DNA of 64,000 nucleotides, from assembly GCA_963785415.1 (NCBI GenBank), contig CAWAVB010000001.1, positions 1,674,001-1,738,000 on the forward strand, written 5' to 3'. The notes beneath the pieces were generated by a model, which saw nothing but the letters and a program-made list of their open reading frames with translations, searched no databases and had not been told where the DNA came from. This stretch comes from Bog-793 sp963785415 (GTDB lineage: Bacteria; Actinomycetota; Acidimicrobiia; Acidimicrobiales; Bog-793). Below, piece by piece: positions 1 through 8,465 of the stretch. The first letter of the stretch is position 1. Each line of letters starts with the position of its first letter. Both the position numbers and the translations under genes were made by a program.

Positions 1-2
1 AC

Positions 3-3000
3 CTCGTCGTCGTCGGCGTCCCGGCGTTCGGTGGCCTCGCCGTCCTCGACGACGTCCGGGTGGCCTTCCCCTCGAGCGTCGTGCTCGCGCTCGTCGAGGA
101 CCCGGACCCGGTCTTTTCCGGCCAGGTGCGCGGTCTCGGGGCCCAGGAGGTGCTCTCGAGAAGCGGGCTCACCCCGGCAGATTTCGCCGCCGCGGTGACG
201 CGGCTCGTCGAGACCTCGAATCCCCGCAGCGAGATCGAGGCGCGGGTCGCCCACGTCGAGGGGCTGCTCGCCGCGGTGTCAGAAGGGATCCTCGTCCAGT
301 CGGCGACGGGGCGCGTCGTGCTCGCCAACGAACGGGCGCTCGAGATGCTGCAGGTCCCCCGCGAGGTCCTCATTTCCGCGGACCTCACGGCGGCGGGGAT
401 CGAGTTCCGCTCGGCGGCCGGCAGGCTGCTCGAGCGCGACCAGCTCCCGGACGCCATCGCCCGCCGGACCCGGCGCCCGGTGCCGCCCGTCCTTTTGCAG
501 GTGCGACGTGGCGACGGTGAGCTGCGCTGGTTCGAGGCGACGACCTCGCCGCTCGTCCACGCCGACCAGGAGGTTCCCTACGCGGTCGTGACGGCGATCC
601 GCGACATGACCGAGACCCAGGCCGCCCAGGAGACGATGGTGAGCGCCGAGCGCCGCGAGCGGCTCCTGCTTGAATACGCTGGCGAGGGATACCTGCTGCT
701 CGACGCCCACGGCGTCGTGACCGAGTCGAGCGAGCTCGTGGAGCGCTTCTGGCCGCAGCAGCTCGTCGGGCGGGAACTGCGCGAGCTCGTTCTCGACGAC
801 GACCGCGCCGACTTGGCGCTTCTCCTCGACGACGTGACCGCGCGGCGAGTCTCGCCGTTGCGGGCCGAGGCGCGGGTCGTCGACGCGCGCGGGGAGATCC
901 GCTGGGTCGAACTCACCTTCGCCAATCGGCTCGACGAGCCGTCGCTCATCGGGATCGTCGTCAATCTCCGGGACATCACGAATCGCAAGCTCGCCGAGGA
1001 GTCGGCGACGCGGCTGTCGGCGATCCTCGACTCGACGGAGGACGCCATCTTCTCCGAGACGCTCGACGGGGTCATCACGAGCTGGAACTCCGCCGCCGAG
1101 CGGATCTACGGCTACGCGGCACCCGAGGCCGTCGGCGGGAGCTCGCTCATCATCGTGCCGGCCGACCGCCTGAACGGCGTGCTCGACGTGCGCTCCCGGG
1201 TGCTGAAGCGCAATCGGGTCGAGCTCGCCGAGACGGTCCGACGCCGCAAGGACGGCTCGACGGTCGCCGTCTCCTTGATGGTCACGCCGCTCGTCGACTC
1301 CGCCGGCAACCTGATCGGCTCGTCGACCACGTCGCGGCTCCCCGCGGCGCGCCGCGACGAGGGCGGCGAGCCGTCGCGGGAGGAGGACCAGTTCCGGCTC
1401 GGGTTCGAGCACGGCGCGATCGGGATGGCGATGGTCGACGGGTCGGACCACCTCACCCTCGTCAACTCGGCGTTGTGCCGGCTGCTCGGGCGCGAGGAGG
1501 ACGAGCTGCTCGGCCACGCGCTCGCCGAGTTCCTGCACACCGGGGACCTCGAGGCGCGCCGGGGCGCGGCGCCCTCGCCGGCCGACGCCGGCCGCTTCCA
1601 GGGTGAGCGGCACTTCGTCCGCCCCGACGGGACGATCGTGACGGCGCTCGTCGAGATGTCCTCGATCCGGGGCGACGACGGCACGCCGTACCACTTCTGC
1701 CAGGTCCAGGACGTGACCGGCTGGAAGAGGAGCGAGGCGGCGCTCGGGCACCACGCCCTGCACGACCCGCTCACCGGGCTCGCCAACCGCGAGATGCTCT
1801 CGGCACGGCTCGACCTGCTCATCGCCCGCAACCGGCACGACGAGACCACGAGCGCGGTCCTCGCCATCAACCTCGACCGCTTCAAGGTCGTGAACGACGG
1901 GCTCGGCCACGCCGCCGGCGACCGCCTCCTCATCGACGTCGCCCGCCGCCTCGTGGAGGGCAGTGGCCCCCAGGACCTCGTCGCCCGGATCGGGGGCGAC
2001 GAGTTCGTCGTGCTCTGCGACCGGATCGCCGACGCCGACGAGGCCGACGCCGTCGCCGAACGCGCCGTGCGCCTGTTCGACGAGCCGTTCGTCGCCGCCG
2101 GCCAGCCGGTGTACCTCACCGTCTCCTGCGGGGTCGCGGTCGTCGACGGCGGCTCGAGCGTCGACGACGCCCTGCGCTCGGCTGACGCGGCGATGCACCG
2201 TGCCAAGGACCGCGGCCGCGACCACGCCGAGCACTTTGACGAACAGTTGCGCGAGGAGATCGCGCGCCGCTTCGACCTCGAACGCGAGATCCGCTTCGCG
2301 CTGGAACGGGACGAGCTGCGGGTCTTTTACCAGCCGATCCTCACGGTCGGCTCCGCGGAGCTCGTCGGCGTCGAGGCGCTGAGCCGTTGGGACCACCCGA
2401 CGCGGGGCCTTCTGCGCTCAGACGAGTTCATCCCCGTCGCCGAACAGAGCGGGCTCATCTCCGCAATCGGGACCTACGTGCTTGAGCTGGCTCTGCGCCA
2501 GATCGTGCGCTGGCGCGAGGAGCTCCCCGGCTGCGAGAAGCTCTGGGTGTCGGTGAACATGTCGTCGCGTCAGCTGCTCCTCACGAACCCCGTGACGATG
2601 TGCCTCTGGGCACTCGCCGCCACCGGCGCGCCGGCCGACGCGCTCGTGATCGAACTCACCGAGACCGCCGTGATGAAGGAGATCGACAAGTCGATCAGCC
2701 GGCTTGAGGACCTGCGCGCCGTTGGGATCAAGATCGCGATCGACGACTTCGGGACCGGGCAGTCCTCGCTCAGCTACCTCAGCCGGCTGCCGGTGGATCT
2801 TGTGAAGGTCGACCGCTCGTTCATCGACTCGATCGGCACGCCCGACTCGGCCGCGATCGTCGAGACGATCGTCAGCCTGGCGCGCAAGCTCGACCTCGAG
2901 CTTTGCGCCGAGGGCGTGGAAAGCCACGAGCAGCGCGCCGCGCTCTACGAGCTCGGTTGCCAGTACGGACAGGGGTTCCTGTGGTCGAGGCCGCTCGGTG

Positions 3001-3062
3001 CCGCCGAGTTCGGACAGTGGGTCACCGGGACCTTCGCCGTGGCCGCGGCCTCGCCGTCTTGA
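3..3062 (+). CDS. Receiver-PAS-GGDEF-EAL cyclic-di-GMP signalling protein (5' end outside window)
   Basis: The frame is open from the left edge, so the gene starts outside the window; a GTG at 60 is probably internal. The first ~80 residues resemble the C-terminal half of a response-regulator receiver (VVVGVPAFGGLAVLDDV, then GAQEVLSR). Four PAS-like segments follow (about residues 68-185, 200-310, 318-430 and 446-565, counted from base 60), then GGDEF (about 567-735) and EAL (about 745-985). The cyclase motif GGDEF is intact at 645-649. The phosphodiesterase motifs are also intact: VEALSRW at 771-777, then ELTET, DDFGTG, VKVDRSF and AEGVES. The inhibitory I-site, RxxD five residues before GGDEF, reads GPQD, so its arginine is missing. 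Both activities, or a switch between them under PAS control, are therefore plausible. It would make or break c-di-GMP at the cytoplasmic side; no membrane segment is seen in this part. Confidence 0.93.
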   Translation, partial: LVVVGVPAFGGLAVLDDVRVAFPSSVVLALVEDPDPVFSGQVRGLGAQEVLSRSGLTPADFAAAVTRLVETSNPRSEIEARVAHVEGLLAAVSEGILVQSATGRVVLANERALEMLQVPREVLISADLTAAGIEFRSAAGRLLERDQLPDAIARRTRRPVPPVLLQVRRGDGELRWFEATTSPLVHADQEVPYAVVTAIRDMTETQAAQETMVSAERRERLLLEYAGEGYLLLDAHGVVTESSELVERFWPQQLVGRELRELVLDDDRADLALLLDDVTARRVSPLRAEARVVDARGEIRWVELTFANRLDEPSLIGIVVNLRDITNRKLAEESATRLSAILDSTEDAIFSETLDGVITSWNSAAERIYGYAAPEAVGGSSLIIVPADRLNGVLDVRSRVLKRNRVELAETVRRRKDGSTVAVSLMVTPLVDSAGNLIGSSTTSRLPAARRDEGGEPSREEDQFRLGFEHGAIGMAMVDGSDHLTLVNSALCRLLGREEDELLGHALAEFLHTGDLEARRGAAPSPADAGRFQGERHFVRPDGTIVTALVEMSSIRGDDGTPYHFCQVQDVTGWKRSEAALGHHALHDPLTGLANREMLSARLDLLIARNRHDETTSAVLAINLDRFKVVNDGLGHAAGDRLLIDVARRLVEGSGPQDLVARIGGDEFVVLCDRIADADEADAVAERAVRLFDEPFVAAGQPVYLTVSCGVAVVDGGSSVDDALRSADAAMHRAKDRGRDHAEHFDEQLREEIARRFDLEREIRFALERDELRVFYQPILTVGSAELVGVEALSRWDHPTRGLLRSDEFIPVAEQSGLISAIGTYVLELALRQIVRWREELPGCEKLWVSVNMSSRQLLLTNPVTMCLWALAATGAPADALVIELTETAVMKEIDKSISRLEDLRAVGIKIAIDDFGTGQSSLSYLSRLPVDLVKVDRSFIDSIGTPDSAAIVETIVSLARKLDLELCAEGVESHEQRAALYELGCQYGQGFLWSRPLGAAEFGQWVTGTFAVAAASPS

Positions 3063-3097
3063 CGCTGCGGGCCGGGTTGGGAGAGACTGAACCCGTG

Positions 3098-3133
3098 ATG
3101 CGAACGACTTCGTCCCTCCTCCTTATTACCTGA
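3098..3133 (+). CDS. leuL: leuA leader peptide (11 aa, three consecutive Leu codons)
   Basis: A short open frame encodes MRTTSSLLLIT and stops 99 bases before the leuA start. Codons 7-9 are CTC CTC CTT, followed by ATT (Ile). A purine-rich GGGAGAG lies 11-12 bases upstream of the ATG. Two hairpins follow, the second a strong intrinsic terminator. A Leu run followed by a terminator before leuA is the standard arrangement for transcription attenuation by leucyl-tRNA supply, and leucine leader peptides before leuA are known in Actinobacteria. The role is inferred from this architecture. Confidence 0.8.
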   Translation: MRTTSSLLLIT

Positions 3134-3160
3134 CGACGAGCGCATCCACGCGCTCGTCTG

Positions 3161-3192
3161 ACCTCCTGTGCCGAATGGCCAGGAGGTTTTTT
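3161..3192 (+). terminator. Intrinsic terminator of the leuA leader
   Basis: ACCTCCTG (3161-3168) pairs perfectly with CAGGAGGT (3180-3187), with an inner GCC/GGC extension, and a run of T follows at 3187-3192. It lies between the leader peptide and leuA, so it is the attenuator's terminator rather than an end-of-gene terminator. Confidence 0.85.
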
Positions 3193-3232
3193 GTACCCGG
3201 GGTTCGAATTCCGACTGCCGATAGGACAACTG

Positions 3233-4924
3233 ATGCCACCGTCACCAGCTAGCCCGAAGAAGATGCCTTTCGAGAGGTACCGCCCGTACCCGCCGATGGA
3301 CCTTCCCGACCGCACCTGGCCGAACAGGATCGTCACGGCGGCCCCGCGGTGGGTCTCCGTCGACCTGCGCGACGGGAACCAGGCCCTCATCGACCCGATG
3401 GACCCCGGCCGCAAGCGGAAGATGTTCGACAAGCTCGTCGCGATGGGCTTCAAGGAGATCGAGGTCGGGTTCCCCTCGGCCTCCCAGCTCGACGTCGATT
3501 TCGTGCGCCAGCTCATCGACGAGGACCTCGTCCCCGAGGACGTGACGATCCAGGTCATCGCGCCGTGCCGGGCGCCACTCATCGAGTGCACCTTCGAGAG
3601 CCTGCGCGGGGCGCGCCGCGCGATCGTCCACCTCTACAACTCGACCTCGGTGCTGCAGCGCCGCGTTGTGTTCGGTCTCGACAGACCCGGCATCACCGCA
3701 ATCGCGGTCGAGGCGGCGAAGCTGTGCCGGAAACTCGAATCGTCGCTACCGGGGACCGAAATCCGCTACGAGTACACGCCGGAGTCCTTCACCGGGACCG
3801 AGATCGACTACTCGCTCGAGATCTGCTCGGCGGTCATGGACGTGGTCGAGCCGACGCCCGAGGCGCCGATCATCCTCAACCTGCCCGCGACCGTCGAGAT
3901 GTCCACGCCGAACGTCTACGCCGACATCGTCGAGTACTTCGGACGCGAGATCCCGCGCCGCGACGCCGTCGTCCTGTCGATCCACCCGCACAACGACCGC
4001 GGCACGGCGGTCGCCTCCGCCGAGCTCGGCGTCATGGCCGGCGCCGAGCGCGTCGAGGGTTGCCTGTTCGGCAACGGCGAGAGGACCGGCAACGTCGACC
4101 TCGTGACGCTGGCGATGAACCTGTTCGTGCAGGGCGTCGACCCGGGCCTCGACATCTCGGACATCGACGAGCTGCGCCGCATCACCGAGTACTGCAACCG
4201 CCTGCCGGTTCACCCCCGCCACCCCTACGCGGGCGACCTGGTCTACACGTCGTTCTCGGGTTCGCACCAGGACGCGATCAAGAAGGGGATGGCCGCTCTC
4301 GACGACGACTACGACGTCTGGGAGGTCCCGTACCTGCCGATCGACCCGCACCACGTCGGGCGGAACTACGAGGCGGTGATCCGGGTGAACTCGCAGTCCG
4401 GAAAGGGCGGTGTCGCCTACATCATGGAATCGGAGCACCAGATGGTCCTGCCGCGCCGGCTCCAGATCGAGTTCTCCCGGGCGGTGAAACGCGTGGCCGA
4501 GGTCTCCGGGACCGAGATCCCCTCCGAGGAGATCTGGGGGGTGTTCTTCGCCGAGTACCTCGCCCCGGGCGCGATCGAACTGCTCCAAGTCGAGATGGCG
4601 ACGTCCGGCGACGGCGACAAGGTCACGGCCGACCTCGTCGTCGACGGACGCCGGGTCACCGTGACCGGCAAGGGCAACGGCCCGATCTCGGCGTTCGTGA
4701 CGGCGGTGCGCGACGGTGTCGGGTTCGCGATCGACGTCCTCGACTACCACGAGCACGCCATCACCGCCGGGGCGAACGCCACCGCCGTGGCCTACGTCGA
4801 GACGTCGAACGGCAACGGGCTCACCCGTTGGGGGGTCGGGATCGACCAGAACATCGCGACGGCGGGGATCAGGGCCGTCGTCTCGGCGATGAACGCGAGG
4901 AATCGCGCGGCGCACCACGCCTGA
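3233..4924 (+). CDS. leuA: 2-isopropylmalate synthase
   Basis: This enzyme condenses acetyl-CoA with 2-ketoisovalerate, the first committed step of leucine synthesis. The ATG at 3233 gives 563 residues and has AGGAC upstream; a TTG at 3191 lies inside the leader terminator's T run and is unlikely. HMG-CoA-lyase-like catalytic barrel: DLRDGNQALIDPM near residue 43, metal ligands in IHPHNDRG near 250, and GNGERTGNVDLVTLAMN. A C-terminal LeuA dimer/allosteric domain of about 120 residues (GDKVTADLVVDGRRVTVTG onward) would bind leucine for feedback inhibition. The length fits the long actinobacterial LeuA class. Expression is probably set by the attenuator just upstream. Confidence 0.97.
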   Translation: MPPSPASPKKMPFERYRPYPPMDLPDRTWPNRIVTAAPRWVSVDLRDGNQALIDPMDPGRKRKMFDKLVAMGFKEIEVGFPSASQLDVDFVRQLIDEDLVPEDVTIQVIAPCRAPLIECTFESLRGARRAIVHLYNSTSVLQRRVVFGLDRPGITAIAVEAAKLCRKLESSLPGTEIRYEYTPESFTGTEIDYSLEICSAVMDVVEPTPEAPIILNLPATVEMSTPNVYADIVEYFGREIPRRDAVVLSIHPHNDRGTAVASAELGVMAGAERVEGCLFGNGERTGNVDLVTLAMNLFVQGVDPGLDISDIDELRRITEYCNRLPVHPRHPYAGDLVYTSFSGSHQDAIKKGMAALDDDYDVWEVPYLPIDPHHVGRNYEAVIRVNSQSGKGGVAYIMESEHQMVLPRRLQIEFSRAVKRVAEVSGTEIPSEEIWGVFFAEYLAPGAIELLQVEMATSGDGDKVTADLVVDGRRVTVTGKGNGPISAFVTAVRDGVGFAIDVLDYHEHAITAGANATAVAYVETSNGNGLTRWGVGIDQNIATAGIRAVVSAMNARNRAAHHA

Positions 4925-4949
4925 GCCGGGCGGTGCACCGGTCACGAGG

Positions 4950-5558
4950 CTAGGTCCGGTTCACCTTCGCCGAGACGGCGAGCGCGACGAGTGACGCCGC
5001 GACGATGACGTACACGCCCCACCCCACGGGGCTCAGGTGGGTGAAGCGCGACGTGGCCCACAACCAAAAGAGCGTGGCGGCGAGGCCGGCCCCGGCCGCC
5101 GCCGGCATCAGCTGGCTGACGAGGTCTCCGATAACAGTGTGCCGCGCCATGGTGAACACGAGCGCGGAGCACACGAGCACGCAGCCGGCGATGTTCGAGA
5201 TGTTCGCGATGGATAAGGCCGATGACATGCCGGACACGGTTCGGCCGTCCACGGTCAGCCAGGCGCCGAACGAGCCGGCGATCATCGCACCGCCACAGGC
5301 CATGAGGACGAGCAGCCAGCCGAACCCGAACGTCGCCCGGGTCACCGGCGGCGTCGGCGGTGCCGGGCGGTAGGGGACTCCCTGGCCCGCGGCCTCGACG
5401 CTCTCCGAGGGGATGACGCGCGCGCCCGGCTCGAACACCCGGGCCTCGCGCGGCTTCGGGGGCGACGGCGGCTCGACCCAGATTCTCGGGCGGTCGCCGG
5501 CGTCGCCATCGCCGGCGCCTCCGGTCGTCCCCCGATCAGGTGGCTCGGAATGCGGCAT
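4950..5558 (-). CDS. Proline-rich four-TM membrane protein, function unknown
   Basis: A 202-residue protein. The first ~70 residues are hydrophilic and rich in Pro, Gly and charge. Four hydrophobic helices follow: FGWLLVLMACGGAMIAGSF; ALSIANISNIAGCVLVCSAL; LMPAAAGAGLAATLFWLWA; and a last one ending in VAASLVALAVSAKVNRT. The loop SFGAWLTVDGRTVSGM between helices 1 and 2 resembles actinobacterial small membrane proteins with a W-L-T-V-D-G loop, but I do not recognise a named family. It converges on leuA (25 bases between stops) and stands apart from the leu genes on its own strand. No function is assigned. Confidence 0.75.
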   Translation of the reverse strand: MPHSEPPDRGTTGGAGDGDAGDRPRIWVEPPSPPKPREARVFEPGARVIPSESVEAAGQGVPYRPAPPTPPVTRATFGFGWLLVLMACGGAMIAGSFGAWLTVDGRTVSGMSSALSIANISNIAGCVLVCSALVFTMARHTVIGDLVSQLMPAAAGAGLAATLFWLWATSRFTHLSPVGWGVYVIVAASLVALAVSAKVNRT

Positions 5559-5634
5559 CGTTCGTCCCCTTGGCCCTCGTGGCGTTCAGCCGCAGGATAA
5601 CCCGGGCGCCGCGGCGGGTCCGGAACCGCCGGCC

Positions 5635-5674
5635 GCGACGTGGCGCCCCCTCGCCGCGCCCGGCGACGTGGCGC
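5635..5674. repeat. Two copies of a 12-base direct repeat
   Basis: GCGACGTGGCGC occurs at 5635-5646 and again at 5663-5674 in the 131-base gap between leuD and the membrane-protein gene. The gap holds no other recognisable element. It may be chance in GC-rich DNA. Confidence 0.4.
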
Positions 5675-5689
5675 TTGTCCGGGGGGCCG

Positions 5690-6286
5690 TCACCCCGACA
5701 CGTGCGGGAGCCAGGCCGCCCGGCGCGCCTCGAACGCCTCGAGCTCGGCAGAGTGGGAGAGCGTGAGCTCGATGTCGTCGAGCCCGCCGAGCAGACGCTC
5801 GCGGGCCGAGTCGTCGATCGCAAACGGCGCGGTGATCCCGGCCGCGGGCGCCCTGATGAGACGCTGCTCCACGTCGACGGTGACCTCAAGAGCCGGGTCG
5901 CGCATGACGGCGTCGAGCAGCCGGCGCCCGACCTCGGGGGTCACCTCCGCGGGAACGAGACCCGATCGCGTCGAGTTCCCCTTGAAGATGTCGGCGATGC
6001 GTGGACTGATGACCGCCCGGAACCCGTAGTCGACGAGCGCCCAGACGGCGTGCTCGCGCGATGAGCCGATGCCGAAGCCGTCGCCGGCGACGAGGATCAC
6101 GGCGCGGGCGTACTCCGGCAGATTGAGGACGAACTTCGGGTCCCCGCGCCACTCGGCGAAAAGGCCGTCCTCGTAGCCGGTGCGTTCGACGCGCTTTAGC
6201 CACTCGCTCGGGATGATCTGGTCCGTGTCGACGTTCGCGCGGTCGAGCGGCAGCGCCCGTCCGGTGACCACCCGCACTTTGTCCAT
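5690..6286 (-). CDS. leuD: 3-isopropylmalate dehydratase small subunit
   Basis: 198 residues, the usual LeuD length. It is the swivel subunit that works with LeuC to isomerise 2-isopropylmalate to 3-isopropylmalate. Typical features: ANVDTDQIIPSEWLKR near the N-terminus (the DTDQI substrate-recognition loop), GDGFGIGSSREHAVWAL in the middle, and the region RAVISPRIADIFKGNSTRSG. It lies 31 bases downstream of leuC in the same direction, consistent with an operon. Confidence 0.96.
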   Translation of the reverse strand: MDKVRVVTGRALPLDRANVDTDQIIPSEWLKRVERTGYEDGLFAEWRGDPKFVLNLPEYARAVILVAGDGFGIGSSREHAVWALVDYGFRAVISPRIADIFKGNSTRSGLVPAEVTPEVGRRLLDAVMRDPALEVTVDVEQRLIRAPAAGITAPFAIDDSARERLLGGLDDIELTLSHSAELEAFEARRAAWLPHVSG

Positions 6287-6317
6287 GACGTGTCCCTACC
6301 TGTCGAGAGCCGGGGCG

Positions 6318-7727
6318 CTAGGCGAGCGCATCGGGCGTCGCGAAATGCCCGGCGACGGCGGTTGCCGCGGCGACCGCGGGCGAAACGAGGTGCGTCCTGC
6401 CGCCGGGACCCTGACGGCCCTCGAAGTTCCGGTTCGAGGTCGAGGCGCACCGCGCGCCCGGGGCGAGCTGGTCCGGGTTCATGCCGAGGCACATCGAGCA
6501 CCCCGGCTCGCGCCACTCGAATCCGGCGTCGCGGAAGACCCGGTCGATGCCTTCGGACTCGGCCTGTTCCTTCACGCGGCGCGAACCCGGGACGACGAGC
6601 GCGCGCACGCCCCGGCTCACCCGGCGCCCGGCCAGGACGGCGGCGGCCGAACGGAGGTCCTCGATGCGCCCGTTTGTGCAGGAGCCGATGAACACGGCAT
6701 CGACTGAGATGTCGACGATCCGGGTCTGTGGCGCGAGGCCCATGTAGTCGAGCGCCCGGGCCGCGGACTCACGGGCCGCCGGGTCGACGAAGGAGATCGG
6801 ATCCGGCACGACGCCGTCGATGGCGACGACCTGCGCGGGGTTCGTCCCCCACGTGACGCTCGGACGGATCGTCGAGCCGTCGATCGCGACGACCCGGTCG
6901 AAGCTGGCGCCGTCGTCGGTCGTGAGCGCTCGCCAGGCCTCAAGCGCCCGCTCCCAGTCCGCGCCCTTCGGCGCGAAGTCGCGGCCTTCGACGTAGGAGA
7001 AGGTCGTCGCGTCGGGGGCGATCATGCCGGCTCGCGCCCCGGCCTCGATCGTCAGGTTGCAGAGCGTCATACGCGCTTCCATCGACAGCTGCTCGACGAC
7101 GCTGCCGCGGTACTCGACGACGTACCCGACACCCCCGGCGGTCCCGACGGCGGCAATGACGGCGAGCGCGACGTCCTTGGCGGTCACCCCGTCGGCGAGC
7201 TCGCCGCCGATCACGACCGCCATCGTCTTCGGTCGCTTCTGCGGAAGGGTCTGGGTGGCAAGGACGTGCTCGACCTCGGAGGTGCCGATCCCGAAGGCGA
7301 GCGCCCCGAAGGCCCCGTGAGTAGACGTGTGGCTGTCCCCGCAGACGATCGTCATCCCCGGCAGGGTCAGACCCAGCTCCGGGCCGATGACGTGGACGAT
7401 CCCCTGGTTCGCGTCGCCCATCGGATAGCAGGTGACGCCGAACTCGGCGCAGTTGTCGGCCAGGGCCCGAAGCTGCCGGCGTGAGATCGGGTCAGCCACG
7501 GGCCGGTCGACGTCGGTCGTCGGCACGTTGTGGTCGGCGGTGGCGACGGTGAGGTCGGGCCGGCGCACGACCCGGTCGGCGAGCCGCAAGCCGTCGAAGG
7601 CCTGGGGCGAGGTCACCTCGTGGACGAGGTGGAGGTCGACGTAGAGAAGGTCCGGTTCCCCGTCGCGATTCCCGGCGCTCACGACGTGGTCGTCCCAGAT
7701 CTTCTCGGCGAGCGTCCGCGGTCGCAT
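6318..7727 (-). CDS. leuC: 3-isopropylmalate dehydratase large subunit
   Basis: An aconitase-family enzyme of 469 residues. The ATG at 7727 (MRPRTLAEKIWDDHVV) matches the usual LeuC N-terminus; the frame stays open upstream into greA but that part is not LeuC. The three [4Fe-4S] ligands are visible as FIGSCTNGR and GCSMCLGMN. Other hallmarks are HEVTSPQAF, DHNVPT and CGDSHTSTHGAFGA. It partners LeuD just downstream. The gene starts only 7 bases after the greA stop, so greA-leuC-leuD may be cotranscribed. Confidence 0.97.
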   Translation of the reverse strand: MRPRTLAEKIWDDHVVSAGNRDGEPDLLYVDLHLVHEVTSPQAFDGLRLADRVVRRPDLTVATADHNVPTTDVDRPVADPISRRQLRALADNCAEFGVTCYPMGDANQGIVHVIGPELGLTLPGMTIVCGDSHTSTHGAFGALAFGIGTSEVEHVLATQTLPQKRPKTMAVVIGGELADGVTAKDVALAVIAAVGTAGGVGYVVEYRGSVVEQLSMEARMTLCNLTIEAGARAGMIAPDATTFSYVEGRDFAPKGADWERALEAWRALTTDDGASFDRVVAIDGSTIRPSVTWGTNPAQVVAIDGVVPDPISFVDPAARESAARALDYMGLAPQTRIVDISVDAVFIGSCTNGRIEDLRSAAAVLAGRRVSRGVRALVVPGSRRVKEQAESEGIDRVFRDAGFEWREPGCSMCLGMNPDQLAPGARCASTSNRNFEGRQGPGGRTHLVSPAVAAATAVAGHFATPDALA

Positions 7728-7734
7728 CGGAACC

Positions 7735-8199
7735 TCAGTCGACCGTGACGATCTCGACCTTGAGGCGGCCGTTCGGCGCTTCGTACTCGACGCGGTCGCC
7801 GGCGCGACGGCCGATGAGAGCTTGCCCGAGCGGCGATCCGACCGAGATGACGGTGATGTCGTCCCGGCGTTCCTCGATGGAGCCGACGAGGTAGCGTTTG
7901 ACGCCCTCGTCCTCGGCGTAGCGGATGCCGACGACCGAGCCGGCGGCGATTCCCCCGCCCGGCGAGGAGGACCCGACGATGACGGCCTCACTCAGCATCT
8001 TCTGGAGCTGGCGGATCCGCGACTCCATCTTGCCCTGGGCGTCCTTCGCGGCGTGGTAATCGCCGTTCTCCGAGAGGTCGCCGAGGGCGCGCGCCGCCTC
8101 GATCGCCCGGGCGATCTCGATCCGGCCCCGCGTCGTCAGATCCTCGAGCTCCTCGACGAGCCGGGCGTGCGTCTGGGGGGAAAGATGCGTCTCAGCCAT
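7735..8199 (-). CDS. greA: Transcription elongation factor GreA
   Basis: 154 residues. GreA rescues backtracked RNA polymerase by stimulating transcript cleavage. The N-terminal coiled coil carries the acidic-tip signature LGDLSENGDYHAAK, and the C-terminal FKBP-like domain has the family signature SPLGQALIGRRAGDRVEYE. It is the first gene of the minus-strand greA-leuC-leuD run and diverges from leuB, with 266 bases between the two starts. Confidence 0.97.
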   Translation of the reverse strand: MAETHLSPQTHARLVEELEDLTTRGRIEIARAIEAARALGDLSENGDYHAAKDAQGKMESRIRQLQKMLSEAVIVGSSSPGGGIAAGSVVGIRYAEDEGVKRYLVGSIEERRDDITVISVGSPLGQALIGRRAGDRVEYEAPNGRLKVEIVTVD

Positions 8200-8275
8200 C
8201 TATTCGAGGATACCGGGTCGGACAGCACCGCCTGGGCGACGGCGCCGGCCGGGATCCGCGGACAATGGGCGCAGA

Positions 8276-8304
8276 TTGACGGTTCGCGGGTGGCCAGTCA
8301 GACT
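8276..8304 (+). promoter_or_regulatory. Candidate leuB promoter
   Basis: TTGACG (8276-8281) and CAGACT (8299-8304) are separated by 17 bases in the greA/leuB divergent gap. This is a plausible sigma-A type promoter for leuB-ilvE with a leader of about 155 bases. No leucine-rich leader peptide or terminator was found in that leader, so any control here differs from leuA. The call rests on spacing and hexamer match only. Confidence 0.4.
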
Positions 8305-8465
8305 TGTCCTGTCATGGTGGTCGGGCCACGAGCCGCCGCCATCGAGGTGGGTGCCCGACCCCAGTGCGCCAACTTGTCCATACCGTGGACGGCGTTGTGG
8401 TCGGTGGTCGCTCGTGAGACCGAACTCCACCGACCCCGGGATCGACCGATCGGAGTCAACGGATC

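Larger units (their letters stand above)
3098..3192 (+). promoter_or_regulatory. Leucine attenuator upstream of leuA
   Basis: The element comprises the leader peptide (3098-3133), a 9-bp perfect hairpin GACGAGCGC/GCGCTCGTC (3135-3143 with 3150-3158, 6-base loop) beginning just after the leader stop codon, and a terminator hairpin at 3161-3187 followed by six T residues. A ribosome stalled at the Leu codons would cover the left arm of the first hairpin. I could not identify a convincing antiterminator pairing by eye, although CCTCCT inside the Leu codons can pair with AGGAGG of the terminator's right arm. The overall role is well supported; the exact switching scheme is not. Confidence 0.72.

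Noticed and set aside
279..2396. Long minus-strand open frame opposite the GGDEF-EAL gene
   Set aside because: Low-complexity Arg/Ala/Asp-rich composition typical of antisense frames in GC-rich DNA; the plus strand has complete domains.
3195..3232. tRNA-like T-arm sequence (GGGGTTCGAATTCC) before leuA
   Set aside because: No matching acceptor, D or anticodon arms; the resemblance is local only.
8200..8465. A second leucine attenuator before leuB
   Set aside because: No Leu-rich short frame and no terminator with a T run were found in the gap.
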